From positions 1 through 61,354 of the forward strand of contig DASVZA010000033.1 in NCBI GenBank assembly GCA_036391875.1: a DNA stretch of 61,354 nt, read 5' to 3'. The notes beneath the pieces were generated by a model. The model was not told the DNA's origin. It did no database searches and saw only the letters and a list, made by a program, of their open reading frames with translations. Positions 26,958 through 35,260 of this stretch are shown here, one piece after another. How positions within the stretch are numbered: position 1 is the stretch's first letter; each line of letters opens with the position of its first letter. The position numbers were made by a program, and so were the translations under genes. The stretch is from Parasulfuritortus sp036391875 (lineage in GTDB: Bacteria; Pseudomonadota; Gammaproteobacteria; Burkholderiales; Thiobacillaceae).

Positions 26958-29399
26958 TTAGGCCGAATTTTTGCGCCCCGGGCGCGAGATGCGCAAGGCA
27001 TTGAGCACGACCAGCAGCGAAGACAGCGACATCCCGATGCCGGCCATCCAGGGGGTGACATAGCCCAGCGCAGCGGCCGGTATCGCGATGACGTTGTACA
27101 GGAGGGCCCAGGCCAGGTTCTGGTGGATGATGCGCTGGGTCTTGCGGGCGATGTCGACACCGTCGGCCAGCCGGGACAGTTCGCTGGACAACAGCACCAT
27201 GTCGGCCGCGGCCTGGGCCGCTTCGGCGCCCTGGTCGATCGCGACCGAGACCTGGGCCTGGGCCAGCACCGGCGCATCGTTGACGCCATCGCCGGTCATC
27301 GCGACCACGGCGCCGCCGTCCTGCAATGCCTTGACCGCATCGAGCTTGTTTTCGGGCAGCATGCCACCACGCGCATCCTCGATGCCGAGGCGGCGGGCGA
27401 GCGCCAGGACGTTGTCGGTGTGGTCGCCGGAGAACAGGTGCAGGCGTACGCCCATGGTTTTCAGCTTGTCGACCAGATCGGCCGCTTGCGGCCGTAGTTT
27501 GTCGCCCAGGCCGAGCCACGCGAGTATGCCGTTGTCGTCGGCCAGGCCGACGATGGTCAGGTTGGTTTGGAATTGCGGCGGCTCGGCGGCAACGAAGGCC
27601 GGGGTGCCGAGCTGGTAGTGCATGCCGTCGATCACACCTGCCACGCCCTGGCCGGCCGTATAGCGGATATGACTGGCGTTGCGCGCGGCCTGAGGCGCGG
27701 CGGCACGGATGGCGCTGGCCACCGGGTGGGTGGCGCCCTGTTCCAGGCCGGCGGCCAGCGCCAAGGCGCTTTCCCGGTCGCCGCGCACGATTTGCATTTC
27801 GATCAGGCTGAATTCGCCGGTGGTCAAGGTGCCGGTCTTGTCGAACACGAAATCGGTGGCATGGGCCAGCGTCTCCAGGGCATGGCCGCGCGTGGAGAGC
27901 AGGCCCATGCGGGTCAGGCGGCCCATGGCCGCGGTCAGGGCGACCGGCGTGGCCAGCGCCAGGGCGCACGGGCAGGAGACGACCAGGACCGAGACGGTGA
28001 TCCAGAATGCCCGTTCGGGTGCGACGAAGAACCAGTAGGTGGCGACCACGGCGGCCACGGCCAGCAGCGCCAGGACGAACCAGGAGGCGACCCGGTCGGC
28101 GACCTGCGCCAGCCGGGGCTTTTCCGCCAGGGCCCGGTCCAGCAGCCGGACGATGCCGGACAGCACGGTGTCGGCGCCGATCTTCTCCACTTTCACCACC
28201 AGTGGGCTCGACAGGTTGATGGTGCCGCCGATGACGGGGCTGCCGTCCTGTTTGTGGACGGGGTGGGATTCGCCGGTGAGCAGCGATTCGTCGACGCTGG
28301 ATTCGCCTTCCACCACGCTGCCGTCGGCCGGGAAGCTTTCGCCCGGGCCGATCAGGACGTGGTCACCCGGGGTGAGTTTTGCGGCCACGGCGATTTCCTC
28401 TTCGCGTCCAGTCGGCCAGTTCGGCAGGCGGGTGGTGGCGGCCGGAATCAGCTTGACCAGCGACTCGGCCGCCTCGGCCGATTTCTTCCGGGCGTTCATT
28501 TCCAGGAAGCGGCCGGTGAGCAGGAAGAAGACGAACATGGCGACCGAATCGAAATAGACGCCGTGGCCACTGGTGAACGTGGCATAGACGCTGGCGGCGT
28601 AGGCCGAGCCGACGCCCAGGGCCACCGGCACGTCCATGCCGGCTCGGCGCAGCTTGAGGTCGCGCCAGGCACCCTGGAAGAAGGGCCAGGCGGAATAGAA
28701 CACCACGGGCGTGGTGAGCAGCATGCTGGCCGAACGCATCAGCGCCTCGATGTCCAGGCTCATGGTGCCGGCGCGCGCCATGTAGAGCGGGATGGCGTAC
28801 ATCATCACCTGCATCATGCCCAGGCCGGCGATGGCCAGGCGGCGGATCGCTGCTTCGCGCTCCTTGCGGAACAGTTCCTCCTGGCGTCCGGTGTCGAACG
28901 GATAGGCCAGATAGCCGATCTCCTGCACGGCCTGGAGAATCTGGGACAACTGGATGCGGTCGTTGTCCCAGCGGACCCGGGCGCGATGGGTGGAGAAGTT
29001 GATGTCGGCCGAGATGACGCCCGGCAATTGCCGCAGGTGGCGCTCGTTGAGCCAGACGCAGGCGGCGCAGACGATGCCTTCCAGTATCAGGTTGGCTTCG
29101 CGCTGTTCGCCTTCGCTCTTGACGAAGCTTTGCTGGACTTCGGGCAGGTCGTACAGTTTGAGCTGCTTGAGCTCCTCCAGCGCGGCCTCGGGCGTTTTGG
29201 GCAGGTCGGTGCGCAGCCGGTAGTAGTCGGCGTTGCCGGAGTCTATGATGGTCTGGGCGACGGCCTGGCAGCCCCGGCAGCAGGCCGGTTCATCCTTGTT
29301 CAGGTAGTGGATGGGGTAGGATGCCCCGGCCGGTACGGTCTCGCCGCAATGGAAACAGCGGCCGGTCACGAGGCTGGGGTGGTCGAGGGTGTCGGACAT
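26958..29399 (-). CDS. ccoI: Copper-exporting P1B-type ATPase CcoI/FixI
   Basis: 813 residues from the ATG at 29399; an in-frame ATG at 29408 lies inside the predicted -10 and is less likely. An N-terminal Cys-rich motif (GRCFHCGE with CCRGCQAV), then a heavy-metal domain with the CAAC motif (GIVCAACVWLNERHL). Eight membrane helices with the metal channel SCPCALALATP, phosphorylation motif DKTGTLTTG, HP-motif THPVASAIRAA and the hinge TGDGVNDAPVLAQA. It supplies copper for the CuB site of cbb3 oxidase. No Shine-Dalgarno; the RNA may start at or one base before the ATG (see 29400-29439). Confidence 0.95.
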   Translation of the reverse strand: MSDTLDHPSLVTGRCFHCGETVPAGASYPIHYLNKDEPACCRGCQAVAQTIIDSGNADYYRLRTDLPKTPEAALEELKQLKLYDLPEVQQSFVKSEGEQREANLILEGIVCAACVWLNERHLRQLPGVISADINFSTHRARVRWDNDRIQLSQILQAVQEIGYLAYPFDTGRQEELFRKEREAAIRRLAIAGLGMMQVMMYAIPLYMARAGTMSLDIEALMRSASMLLTTPVVFYSAWPFFQGAWRDLKLRRAGMDVPVALGVGSAYAASVYATFTSGHGVYFDSVAMFVFFLLTGRFLEMNARKKSAEAAESLVKLIPAATTRLPNWPTGREEEIAVAAKLTPGDHVLIGPGESFPADGSVVEGESSVDESLLTGESHPVHKQDGSPVIGGTINLSSPLVVKVEKIGADTVLSGIVRLLDRALAEKPRLAQVADRVASWFVLALLAVAAVVATYWFFVAPERAFWITVSVLVVSCPCALALATPVALTAAMGRLTRMGLLSTRGHALETLAHATDFVFDKTGTLTTGEFSLIEMQIVRGDRESALALAAGLEQGATHPVASAIRAAAPQAARNASHIRYTAGQGVAGVIDGMHYQLGTPAFVAAEPPQFQTNLTIVGLADDNGILAWLGLGDKLRPQAADLVDKLKTMGVRLHLFSGDHTDNVLALARRLGIEDARGGMLPENKLDAVKALQDGGAVVAMTGDGVNDAPVLAQAQVSVAIDQGAEAAQAAADMVLLSSELSRLADGVDIARKTQRIIHQNLAWALLYNVIAIPAAALGYVTPWMAGIGMSLSSLLVVLNALRISRPGRKNSA

Positions 29400-29439
29400 G
29401 GCTGCCATTCTATCGGATTAAGTCCCGTACAATGACCGC
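29400..29439. promoter_or_regulatory. Back-to-back promoters for apparently leaderless ccoI and aat
   Basis: Only 40 bases separate the two divergent start codons. On the plus strand TACAAT (29428-29433) ends exactly 6 bases before the aat ATG, so +1 would be its A. On the minus strand TAGAAT (plus 29407-29412) puts +1 one base before the ccoI ATG. Neither gene has a Shine-Dalgarno. -35 elements are poor on both sides. Confidence 0.5.
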
Positions 29440-30141
29440 ATGGTTCCCAGGCAGACGACACAAGTTCCGCAGTTCCCTTCCCCGGCGTCGGCCCTGGCCG
29501 AGCCCAATGGGCTGTTGGCCGTGGGCGGCGAACTGTCGCCGGAGTGGTTGCTAGCCGCCTACCGCCAGGGCATCTTTCCCTGGTTCGGGCCCGGCGAGCC
29601 GATCCTGTGGTGGTCGCCCGAGCCGCGCATGGTGTTGTTCCCGGACGAGTTCAAGTTGTCCCGTTCGCTCGCCAAGCGTTTGCGGCGTCGGGATTACTCG
29701 GTGCGGGTGGACACGGCGTTCGAGGCGGTCATGCGGGCCTGCGCCGAGCCGCGTGCTGGCCAGCGCGGAACCTGGATCGTCGAAGACATGGTCCAGGCCT
29801 ACGTCCGCCTGCACGAATTGGGTCATGCCCATTCGGTGGAAACCTGGCTGGACGGCAAGCTGGTCGGCGGCCTGTACGGCGTGGCCATCGGCCGGATGTT
29901 CTACGGCGAGTCCATGTTCACCCGCGTCAGCGACGCTTCCAAGATCGCCTTCGCCCACTTGGTGGCGCAATTGCGCCGCTGGGATTTCGGCCTGATCGAC
30001 TGTCAGATGGAAACGGCGCATCTGGCCTCCCTCGGCGCGCGGCCGGTTCCCCGCCAGGAATTCATGAAACTGCTGGAGAACTTGATAAACTTGGTAGGCA
30101 TCATCGGACAATGGCATTTCGACCATGACCTTATTGCCTGA
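29440..30141 (+). CDS. aat: Leucyl/phenylalanyl-tRNA-protein transferase Aat
   Basis: 233 residues. The Aat landmarks are clear: NGLLAVGGELSPEWLLAAYRQGIFPWF, ILWWSPEPRMVLFP, GTWIVEDMVQAY, GHAHSVETWLDGKLVGGLYGVAIGRMFYGESMFT, and ASKIAFAHLVAQLRRWDFGLIDCQ. It transfers Leu/Phe to proteins with N-terminal Arg/Lys to tag them for ClpS/ClpAP (bacterial N-degron pathway). Overlaps bpt by 17 bases. Confidence 0.97.
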   Translation: MVPRQTTQVPQFPSPASALAEPNGLLAVGGELSPEWLLAAYRQGIFPWFGPGEPILWWSPEPRMVLFPDEFKLSRSLAKRLRRRDYSVRVDTAFEAVMRACAEPRAGQRGTWIVEDMVQAYVRLHELGHAHSVETWLDGKLVGGLYGVAIGRMFYGESMFTRVSDASKIAFAHLVAQLRRWDFGLIDCQMETAHLASLGARPVPRQEFMKLLENLINLVGIIGQWHFDHDLIA

Positions 30142-30868
30142 GCTGCCCATCCAGCGGCTCCAGTTCTATCTGACCGCACCCTATCCCTGCAGCTACCTGC
30201 CGGATCGGATGGCGCGTTCCCAGGTGGCCACGCCGGCCGCGCTGGTGGATACCCCGGTGTTCAGCGAGATGGCCCGCCTGGGCTTCCGGCGCAGCGGCCA
30301 TTATGTCTACCGGCCCCGCTGCGACGGTTGCGACGCCTGCTTGCCGGCCCGGGTGGTGGTGGACGATTTCGGTCCGCGGCGCAGCCAGCGCCGCAACCGG
30401 ATGCGCAACCGGGACATCGGTTACACGCTGCGGCCACTGGAATTCGTCGAGGAGCACTATGGCCTCTACCGGCGCTATCAGGCGGCCCGCCATGCCGGCG
30501 GCGGCATGGACATGGACGACCGCGAGCAATACCGGGCCTTTCTGCTGACCAGCCAGGTGGACAGCGTCCTGGCCGAATTCCGGCTCGACGGCCGGGTGGT
30601 CATGGTGAGCCTGATCGACCGGCTGCTGGACGGCCTGTCCGCCGTCTACACCTTCTACGAGCCCGATTTGGCCAAGCGCGGCCTGGGCGTTTTCAACGTG
30701 CTGACCCAGATCGAGCTGGCGGCCGGCCTGCATCTGCCCTACCTGTATCTGGGCTACTGGATCCGGCAAAGCCCGAAGATGGCCTACAAGTCCGATTACC
30801 GGCCGCTGGAGATCTACCGCGACGGAATCTGGCAGACACTCACCGATAGCGAACTGGAGACCGACTGA
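30125..30868 (+). CDS. bpt: Aspartate/glutamate leucyltransferase Bpt
   Basis: 247 residues. N-terminal SYLPDRMARSQVATPA, then GFRRSGHYVYRPRCDGCDACLPARV (the ATE_N Cys motif) and C-terminal ATE domain YLYLGYWIRQSPKMAYKSDYRPLE. Bpt attaches Leu to proteins with N-terminal Asp/Glu, complementing Aat in the N-degron pathway. The start overlaps aat and the stop overlaps the next gene (ATGA), so all three are one translational unit. Confidence 0.97.
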   Translation: MTLLPELPIQRLQFYLTAPYPCSYLPDRMARSQVATPAALVDTPVFSEMARLGFRRSGHYVYRPRCDGCDACLPARVVVDDFGPRRSQRRNRMRNRDIGYTLRPLEFVEEHYGLYRRYQAARHAGGGMDMDDREQYRAFLLTSQVDSVLAEFRLDGRVVMVSLIDRLLDGLSAVYTFYEPDLAKRGLGVFNVLTQIELAAGLHLPYLYLGYWIRQSPKMAYKSDYRPLEIYRDGIWQTLTDSELETD

Positions 30869-31422
30869 TGGCCCAACTGCCCGACGCCGCCGAACAGATA
30901 CTCAAGATGCACGCCGGCTTCATCCATGCCGTGGTGGATGCGATTCGGAACCGCGCCCTGATCCCGCAATTGCTGGAGATGCTGCGCGAGGCGGAGAGCC
31001 GGGGCTGGGCGGTGATGGTGTCGTCCATCCGCGAGATACTGGACGGCAAGCGCGACCGCAGTGTGCTGCTGGGCCTGGACGAGGAGGACAAGGTGATCGT
31101 CGAGGCGATCCTGGCCGGCATCGAAAATCCGGCCACCCTGCCGGCGATCGAGGCCCAGGCCGACCCAGGCACGGCGGCGCCCGGCCTCGGCACCCTGATC
31201 AGCCTGGCCGGCCGCGGCAACATGGAGGCCTTCACCACCCTGGCCGACATGGCAGAGCAGATGATGAAGGCCGGCGGCGACATGGCCCGGCTGGGCGGCA
31301 TCATGCGCCGCCTGGTCAACGGCGAGCGGGACGAGGCTGCCCTGACCCGAGGCATGGGAGAGCTGGGCCGAAAGCTGGTGCGGGACATTCTGGCCGAGCT
31401 GGACAAGACCGTTTTGCATTGA
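30868..31422 (+). CDS. Unknown helical protein coupled to aat-bpt
   Basis: 184 residues. Start ATG at 30868 overlaps the bpt stop. All-helical prediction by eye: LPDAAEQILKMHAGFIHAVVDAI, then LIPQLLEMLREAESRGWAVMVSSIREIL and a C-terminal MGELGRKLVRDILAELD. A Pro/Ala/Gly linker (AIEAQADPGTAAPGLG) separates two halves, both with an L-x2-[LM]-x3-[AGS]-x-R-G pattern, which hints at an internal duplication. No Cys, no membrane helix, no signal peptide. I do not know its family. Strict coupling to two N-degron enzymes suggests a helper role there, but operon mates can be unrelated. No evidence beyond context. Confidence 0.75.
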   Translation: MAQLPDAAEQILKMHAGFIHAVVDAIRNRALIPQLLEMLREAESRGWAVMVSSIREILDGKRDRSVLLGLDEEDKVIVEAILAGIENPATLPAIEAQADPGTAAPGLGTLISLAGRGNMEAFTTLADMAEQMMKAGGDMARLGGIMRRLVNGERDEAALTRGMGELGRKLVRDILAELDKTVLH

Positions 31423-31481
31423 TGGCGGCCGGCATGGCATCCTCCCGGGCGCGGATGGGGAACGACTAGGAAAATTCGAGC

Positions 31482-32192
31482 ATGTCAAAAAGCCACAAGC
31501 ATTTGGCCGAACAGCAGCACCACTTCGAGAAGACCGCGACACTGGACGAGGTCAAGCTCATGCCGGGCGACGCCTTGCAGCTGCAGCAGATGATGGAGGG
31601 GCAGCACGAACGGCTGACGGTGCGGGTGATCGGCGTCATGAAGCCGAAGAGCGTGCTGGTCACCGCCCCGGTCCTCGACGGCAAGCTGATCTTCGTGCGC
31701 GAGGCGCAGCCCTTCCTGGTGCGGGCCTTCTCCGGCCTCAACGTGTGTGCCTTCAAGACCAAGGTGCTCAAGGCCCAGCATACGCCGTTTCCCTACCTGC
31801 ACCTGGCCTATCCGGACCATGTGCAGGTCATGCGCATCCGCAAGGCGGTGCGGGCCGAGGTGCAGCTGATCACCGCCATCTACGACAGGGAGGGGGGCAG
31901 GCAGATCGGCGCCGGCCGGATCATGGACCTGAGCGTGGGCGGTGCCCGGATCGTGTCCTCGACGCCGTTCAGCGAGAAGGACAAGGCCATCTTCCTCGCC
32001 TTCAAGGTCAAGCTGGACGAGATCGAGGAATACGTCCAGACCCCCGCCACCATTCGTACCATCACCCAGGAGGAGGACGAAGAGGGGCGCGCAATGACGG
32101 TGGTGGGCGTGCAGTTCGAGAACCTGCAGCAGAACCATCGCCTGCTCATCATGAATCTCGTCTACCAGTTTCTGCTCAAGGAAAACGATTAA
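31482..32192 (+). CDS. PilZ-domain (c-di-GMP-binding) flagellar-brake-type protein
   Basis: 236 residues. The N-terminal half (about 25-115) is a YcgR-like N-domain (MPGDALQLQQM then VRVIGVMKPKSVLVTAP). The PilZ domain follows with RKAVR at about 124-130 (the RxxxR part) and DLSVGGARI at about 155-163, the two c-di-GMP ligand motifs. It should bind c-di-GMP and slow the flagellar motor or act on another output. Its TAA overlaps the thyA ATG (TAATG). Confidence 0.9.
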   Translation: MSKSHKHLAEQQHHFEKTATLDEVKLMPGDALQLQQMMEGQHERLTVRVIGVMKPKSVLVTAPVLDGKLIFVREAQPFLVRAFSGLNVCAFKTKVLKAQHTPFPYLHLAYPDHVQVMRIRKAVRAEVQLITAIYDREGGRQIGAGRIMDLSVGGARIVSSTPFSEKDKAIFLAFKVKLDEIEEYVQTPATIRTITQEEDEEGRAMTVVGVQFENLQQNHRLLIMNLVYQFLLKEND

Positions 32193-32986
32193 TGCATATT
32201 TACCACGACCTGCTGCGCCATGTACTGGAGCACGGCACGCGCAAGGCCGACCGGACCGGCACCGGCACCATATCGGTATTCGGCCATCAGATGCGATTCG
32301 ACCTGGCTGCCGGCTTCCCCCTGTTGACCACCAAGAAGGTGCATCTCAAGTCGGTGATCCACGAACTGCTCTGGTTCCTCCAGGGCGACACCAACATCAA
32401 ATACCTGAAGGACAACGGCGTCACGATCTGGGACGAATGGGCGGACGAGAACGGCGACCTCGGCCCCATCTACGGCTATCAGTGGCGCTCCTGGCCCACG
32501 GCCGACGGCCGCCACATCGACCAGATCCGTGAAGTGGTGGACACCTTGCAGCGCAATCCGGATTCCCGCCGCATCATCGTCTCGGCCTGGAACGTGGGCG
32601 AGTTGCAGAACATGAAGCTGCCCCCTTGTCATGCCTTCTTCCAGTTCTACGTGGCGGACGGCAAGCTGTCCTGCCAACTCTATCAGCGCAGTGCCGACAT
32701 CTTCCTCGGCGTGCCGTTCAACATTGCCAGCTATGCGCTGCTGACCTTGATGATGGCCCAGGTGACCGGCCTGAAGCCGGGCGATTTCGTCCACACCCTG
32801 GGCGATGCCCACATCTACCTGAACCACCTCGACCAGGTGAACCTGCAGCTCGGCCGGGAGCCGCGCGCGTTGCCGACCATGCGGCTCAATCCCGAGGTGC
32901 ACGACATACTCGCCTTCAAATACGAGGACTTCATGCTCGAAGGCTACGATCCGCATCCGGGCATCAAGGCGCCGGTGGCGGTATGA
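32192..32986 (+). CDS. thyA: Thymidylate synthase ThyA
   Basis: 264 residues, exactly the E. coli length. Ribosome site AAGGAAAAC. RTGTGTISVFGHQMRFDL, catalytic Cys in KLPPCHAFFQFYV, QRSADIFLGVPFNIASYALLT and the closing HTLGDAHIYLNHL are all present. Makes dTMP with methylenetetrahydrofolate. The stop overlaps the folA start (ATGA). Confidence 0.98.
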   Translation: MHIYHDLLRHVLEHGTRKADRTGTGTISVFGHQMRFDLAAGFPLLTTKKVHLKSVIHELLWFLQGDTNIKYLKDNGVTIWDEWADENGDLGPIYGYQWRSWPTADGRHIDQIREVVDTLQRNPDSRRIIVSAWNVGELQNMKLPPCHAFFQFYVADGKLSCQLYQRSADIFLGVPFNIASYALLTLMMAQVTGLKPGDFVHTLGDAHIYLNHLDQVNLQLGREPRALPTMRLNPEVHDILAFKYEDFMLEGYDPHPGIKAPVAV

Positions 32987-33468
32987 GCGGACAGGTGCTC
33001 AGCATCATCGTCGCCATGGCCCGCAACCGGGTCATCGGCGTCGACAACAAGCTGCCCTGGCATATCCCGGGCGACCTGAAGTACTTCAAGGGCCTGACCA
33101 TGGGCCATCACATCATCATGGGCCGCAAGACCTACGAGTCGATCGGCCGGCCCCTGCCGGGGCGGACCACGGTCATCGTCAGCCGAGATCCGGGCTACGC
33201 CCAGGACGGCTGCCTGATCGCCCATTCGCTGGATGAGGCCATCCAGTTGGCGGAAGGCGACGACCAGGTGTTCTTCGTCGGCGGCAGCAGCCTGTACGAG
33301 CAGGCCCTGCCGCGGGTCGGTCGCCTGTACATCACCGAGATCCAGGCCGACTACGACGGCGATGCCCATTTCCCCGAATTCGACCGGGCGATCTGGCGGG
33401 AGGTGTCGCGCGATCGTCGGCACAGCGAGGACGGACTGGAGTTCGATTACGTCGTGTACGAGCGCTGA
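32983..33468 (+). CDS. folA: Dihydrofolate reductase FolA
   Basis: 161 residues, starting with the ATG at 32983 that overlaps the thyA TGA. Signature IIVAMARNRVIGVDNKLPWHIPGDLKYFK, then MGRKTYESIGRPLPGRTTVIVSR and GGSSLYEQALP. Regenerates tetrahydrofolate used up by ThyA; the pair is a common operon. It ends 21 bases before a strong terminator. Confidence 0.98.
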   Translation: MSGQVLSIIVAMARNRVIGVDNKLPWHIPGDLKYFKGLTMGHHIIMGRKTYESIGRPLPGRTTVIVSRDPGYAQDGCLIAHSLDEAIQLAEGDDQVFFVGGSSLYEQALPRVGRLYITEIQADYDGDAHFPEFDRAIWREVSRDRRHSEDGLEFDYVVYER

Positions 33469-33489
33469 GCCACCCGGCAGGCGGGCAAT

Positions 33490-33517
33490 AAAAAAGCGCG
33501 GCCAGGCCGCGCTTTTT
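33490..33517. terminator. Bidirectional intrinsic terminator between folA and cytochrome c
   Basis: AAAAAAGCGCGGCC, A, then GGCCGCGCTTTTT: an 8-bp GC stem with matching A- and T-runs. Works on both strands (ends folA and the small cytochrome c gene). Confidence 0.92.
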
Positions 33518-33534
33518 CGTAGGCTAACGCCGGA

Positions 33535-33825
33535 TTACTTCTGAGCGGCGATTTCCTTGGCCAGGGCGGCAGCGTCAGCCTTGTGGGCGGGCTGGGGCGG
33601 CATGGCCATCTTGATGCCGGCGTACTGGCCGGTCTTGGCGCCCTTGGCCAGGGTGTCGGCGACGATGGTTTCGCTGCCCTTGATCTTGGCGTTGACGTCC
33701 TTGAAGGTGGGGCCGATCTTGCCGTTGTGGCAAGCCATGCAGCCATCGTCCTGCAACTTGCCGGCCATGGCGGAACCGGCGGCGATCAAAGCAACAGCAG
33801 CAACAGCAACGGAAATGGTTTTCAT
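33535..33825 (-). CDS. Small class I monohaem cytochrome c (c551/c5-like), exported
   Basis: 96 residues from the ATG at 33825 (GAAAGGACTACAC). Signal peptide MKTISVAVAAVALIAAGSAMA with cleavage after Ala-21; haem motif CMACH at 29-33; Met ligand in KMAMPPQP near the end. Mature size about 75 residues, typical of the cytochrome c-551/555 shuttle that feeds cbb3 or nitrite reductases. The promoter carries an FNR-type site at about -41 and a TATAAT -10, so low-oxygen induction is likely. Confidence 0.95.
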   Translation of the reverse strand: MKTISVAVAAVALIAAGSAMAGKLQDDGCMACHNGKIGPTFKDVNAKIKGSETIVADTLAKGAKTGQYAGIKMAMPPQPAHKADAAALAKEIAAQK

Positions 33826-33882
33826 GTGTAGTCCTTTCAGATGAAACGAGTTCGCGGTTTGGGGCAACAACATTCTCAAATC

Positions 33883-33888
33883 ATTATA
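33883..33888 (-). promoter_or_regulatory. -10 hexamer TATAAT of the cytochrome c gene
   Basis: Minus-strand TATAAT, predicted start near 33876, about 50 bases upstream of the cytochrome c ATG. A perfect palindrome GCCTTAAGGC lies where a -35 would be. Confidence 0.6.
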
Positions 33889-33909
33889 TTTAAATTTGCC
33901 TTAAGGCAC

Positions 33910-33923
33910 TTGATTTTCATCAG
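33910..33923 (-). promoter_or_regulatory. FNR/Anr-type site of the cytochrome c promoter
   Basis: The minus strand reads CTGAT-GAAA-ATCAA, 9 of 10 bases of TTGAT-N4-ATCAA. Its centre is about 41 bases from the start point predicted from the TATAAT, the standard class II activator position. Confidence 0.7.
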
Positions 33924-33966
33924 GCGCAGGCAAGGTTGGTTTGTGCTTGCGGCACAGGTCAGGGCA

Positions 33967-35145
33967 TCACAGTTGGAAGGTTTTCACCGAATCGTCGAGC
34001 CGGTTGGCGTCGTTCACCAGATTGGCGGCCAGTTTCATGCCTTGTTCGGAATCGTTCAGGGTCAGGCCGTTGAATTCCTCGATCGCCACGACGTTGCCGT
34101 GCAGGTCCTGGGCCACGGATCTCTGCAGCGAGGTGGACTGGGCGATCTCCTTGACCAGGCCGTCGACCTGGTTCACGGCATCGATGATGCTGGTCAGCGA
34201 GTCACCGGCGCGGCGGGCGTGGCCGACCCCCTGCTGGGCTTCGCTCATGCTTTCGCCGATGGCCTCGATGGCGAGTTGGGTTTCCTGCTGGATGGTGGCG
34301 ATCATCTGGCTGATCTGATTGGTCGCGTCGGAGGTCTTCTCGGCCAGCTTGCGCACCTCGTCGGCCACCACCGCGAAGCCGCGGCCCTGCTCGCCGGCCC
34401 GTGCGGCCTCGATCGCGGCATTGAGCGCCAGCAGGTTGGTCTGGTCGGCGATCTCCTTGATGACGGCGACGATCGTGCCGACTTCCTGAGAGCTCTGCGA
34501 CAGCTTTTCCACCCGTTCGGTGGCGCTGCTAATCCGGTCGTGGATGTGTTCCATGCCGACAATGCTTTCCTTGGCCATGGCCACGCCATCCCGCGCGGTG
34601 TGGCCGGCTTCGGCGGCCTTGTCGGCGGCATGCTCGCCGCGCGATGAGATGTCGGCGATCGCCTGTTCGAGTTGCTCGATGGCCGATGAGATGTCACGGG
34701 TCCGGTCGGCGGCGCGGCCGACTCGGCCGAATATCTCCTCGGCCTGCTTGCGGATCGCGTCGCTGCCGCCCCGGACCTGGCTGCTCAGGCCAGAGGTCTG
34801 CGAGATCAGCTCGCGCAATGTGGCGGCCATGTCGTTGAAGCTGTTGACGATCTCGCCGATGGTATCGTCGCTCTTGATGGCGCAGGTGAAGGTCAGATTC
34901 CTGCCGGCGATGGCCCCTGCGACATGGGAGATGCGTTTCAGCTTGGAGATCAGGATCTGGTTCAGCATCCAGTAGTTGGCGACTCCGATCGCCAGTCCGG
35001 CGATGAAGCAGCCGAATACGAACCAGGTCAGCATGCCCGGTTTCCAGGTGACGAAGAAACTGGCGTAGACCGGGAATACGCCGGCCACGACGGCACCGAA
35101 ACCTAGGTAGGCGAACAGCACGCGCCGAAGAATGCTGGGTTGCAT
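33967..35145 (-). CDS. Methyl-accepting chemotaxis protein, membrane type with minimal periplasmic part
   Basis: 392 residues from the ATG at 35145; GGGGGA ribosome site at good distance. Two membrane helices at about 9-28 and 38-62 with almost no periplasmic loop between them, so it cannot hold a normal ligand-binding domain. HAMP-like linker and a signalling domain with KEIADQTNLLALNAAIEAARAGEQGRGFAVVADEVRKLAEKT. It may sense via the membrane or the cytosol. A sequence on the minus strand at 35200-35227 (TCAAGTTT-N12-ACCGTTAG) weakly resembles a sigma-28 promoter. Confidence 0.9.
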   Translation of the reverse strand: MQPSILRRVLFAYLGFGAVVAGVFPVYASFFVTWKPGMLTWFVFGCFIAGLAIGVANYWMLNQILISKLKRISHVAGAIAGRNLTFTCAIKSDDTIGEIVNSFNDMAATLRELISQTSGLSSQVRGGSDAIRKQAEEIFGRVGRAADRTRDISSAIEQLEQAIADISSRGEHAADKAAEAGHTARDGVAMAKESIVGMEHIHDRISSATERVEKLSQSSQEVGTIVAVIKEIADQTNLLALNAAIEAARAGEQGRGFAVVADEVRKLAEKTSDATNQISQMIATIQQETQLAIEAIGESMSEAQQGVGHARRAGDSLTSIIDAVNQVDGLVKEIAQSTSLQRSVAQDLHGNVVAIEEFNGLTLNDSEQGMKLAANLVNDANRLDDSVKTFQL

Positions 35146-35260
35146 CTTTAAAATCCCCCTTGTCACAGGCTGGGTTTGGATTATTCAAAAGCCTGCTAAC
35201 TAACGGTAATCAGTCGGTAAAACTTGAGCTTTTTAATACGATAAATTGAAAAAATGAGTC

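Noticed and set aside
27567..29435. A 622-codon plus-strand frame opposite ccoI
   Set aside because: Shadow of the copper ATPase.
35200..35227. Sigma-28 flagellar promoter for the second chemoreceptor
   Set aside because: TCAAGTTT is good but the -10 part (ACCGTTAG) is poor and spacing is one base off. Mentioned only in the gene note.
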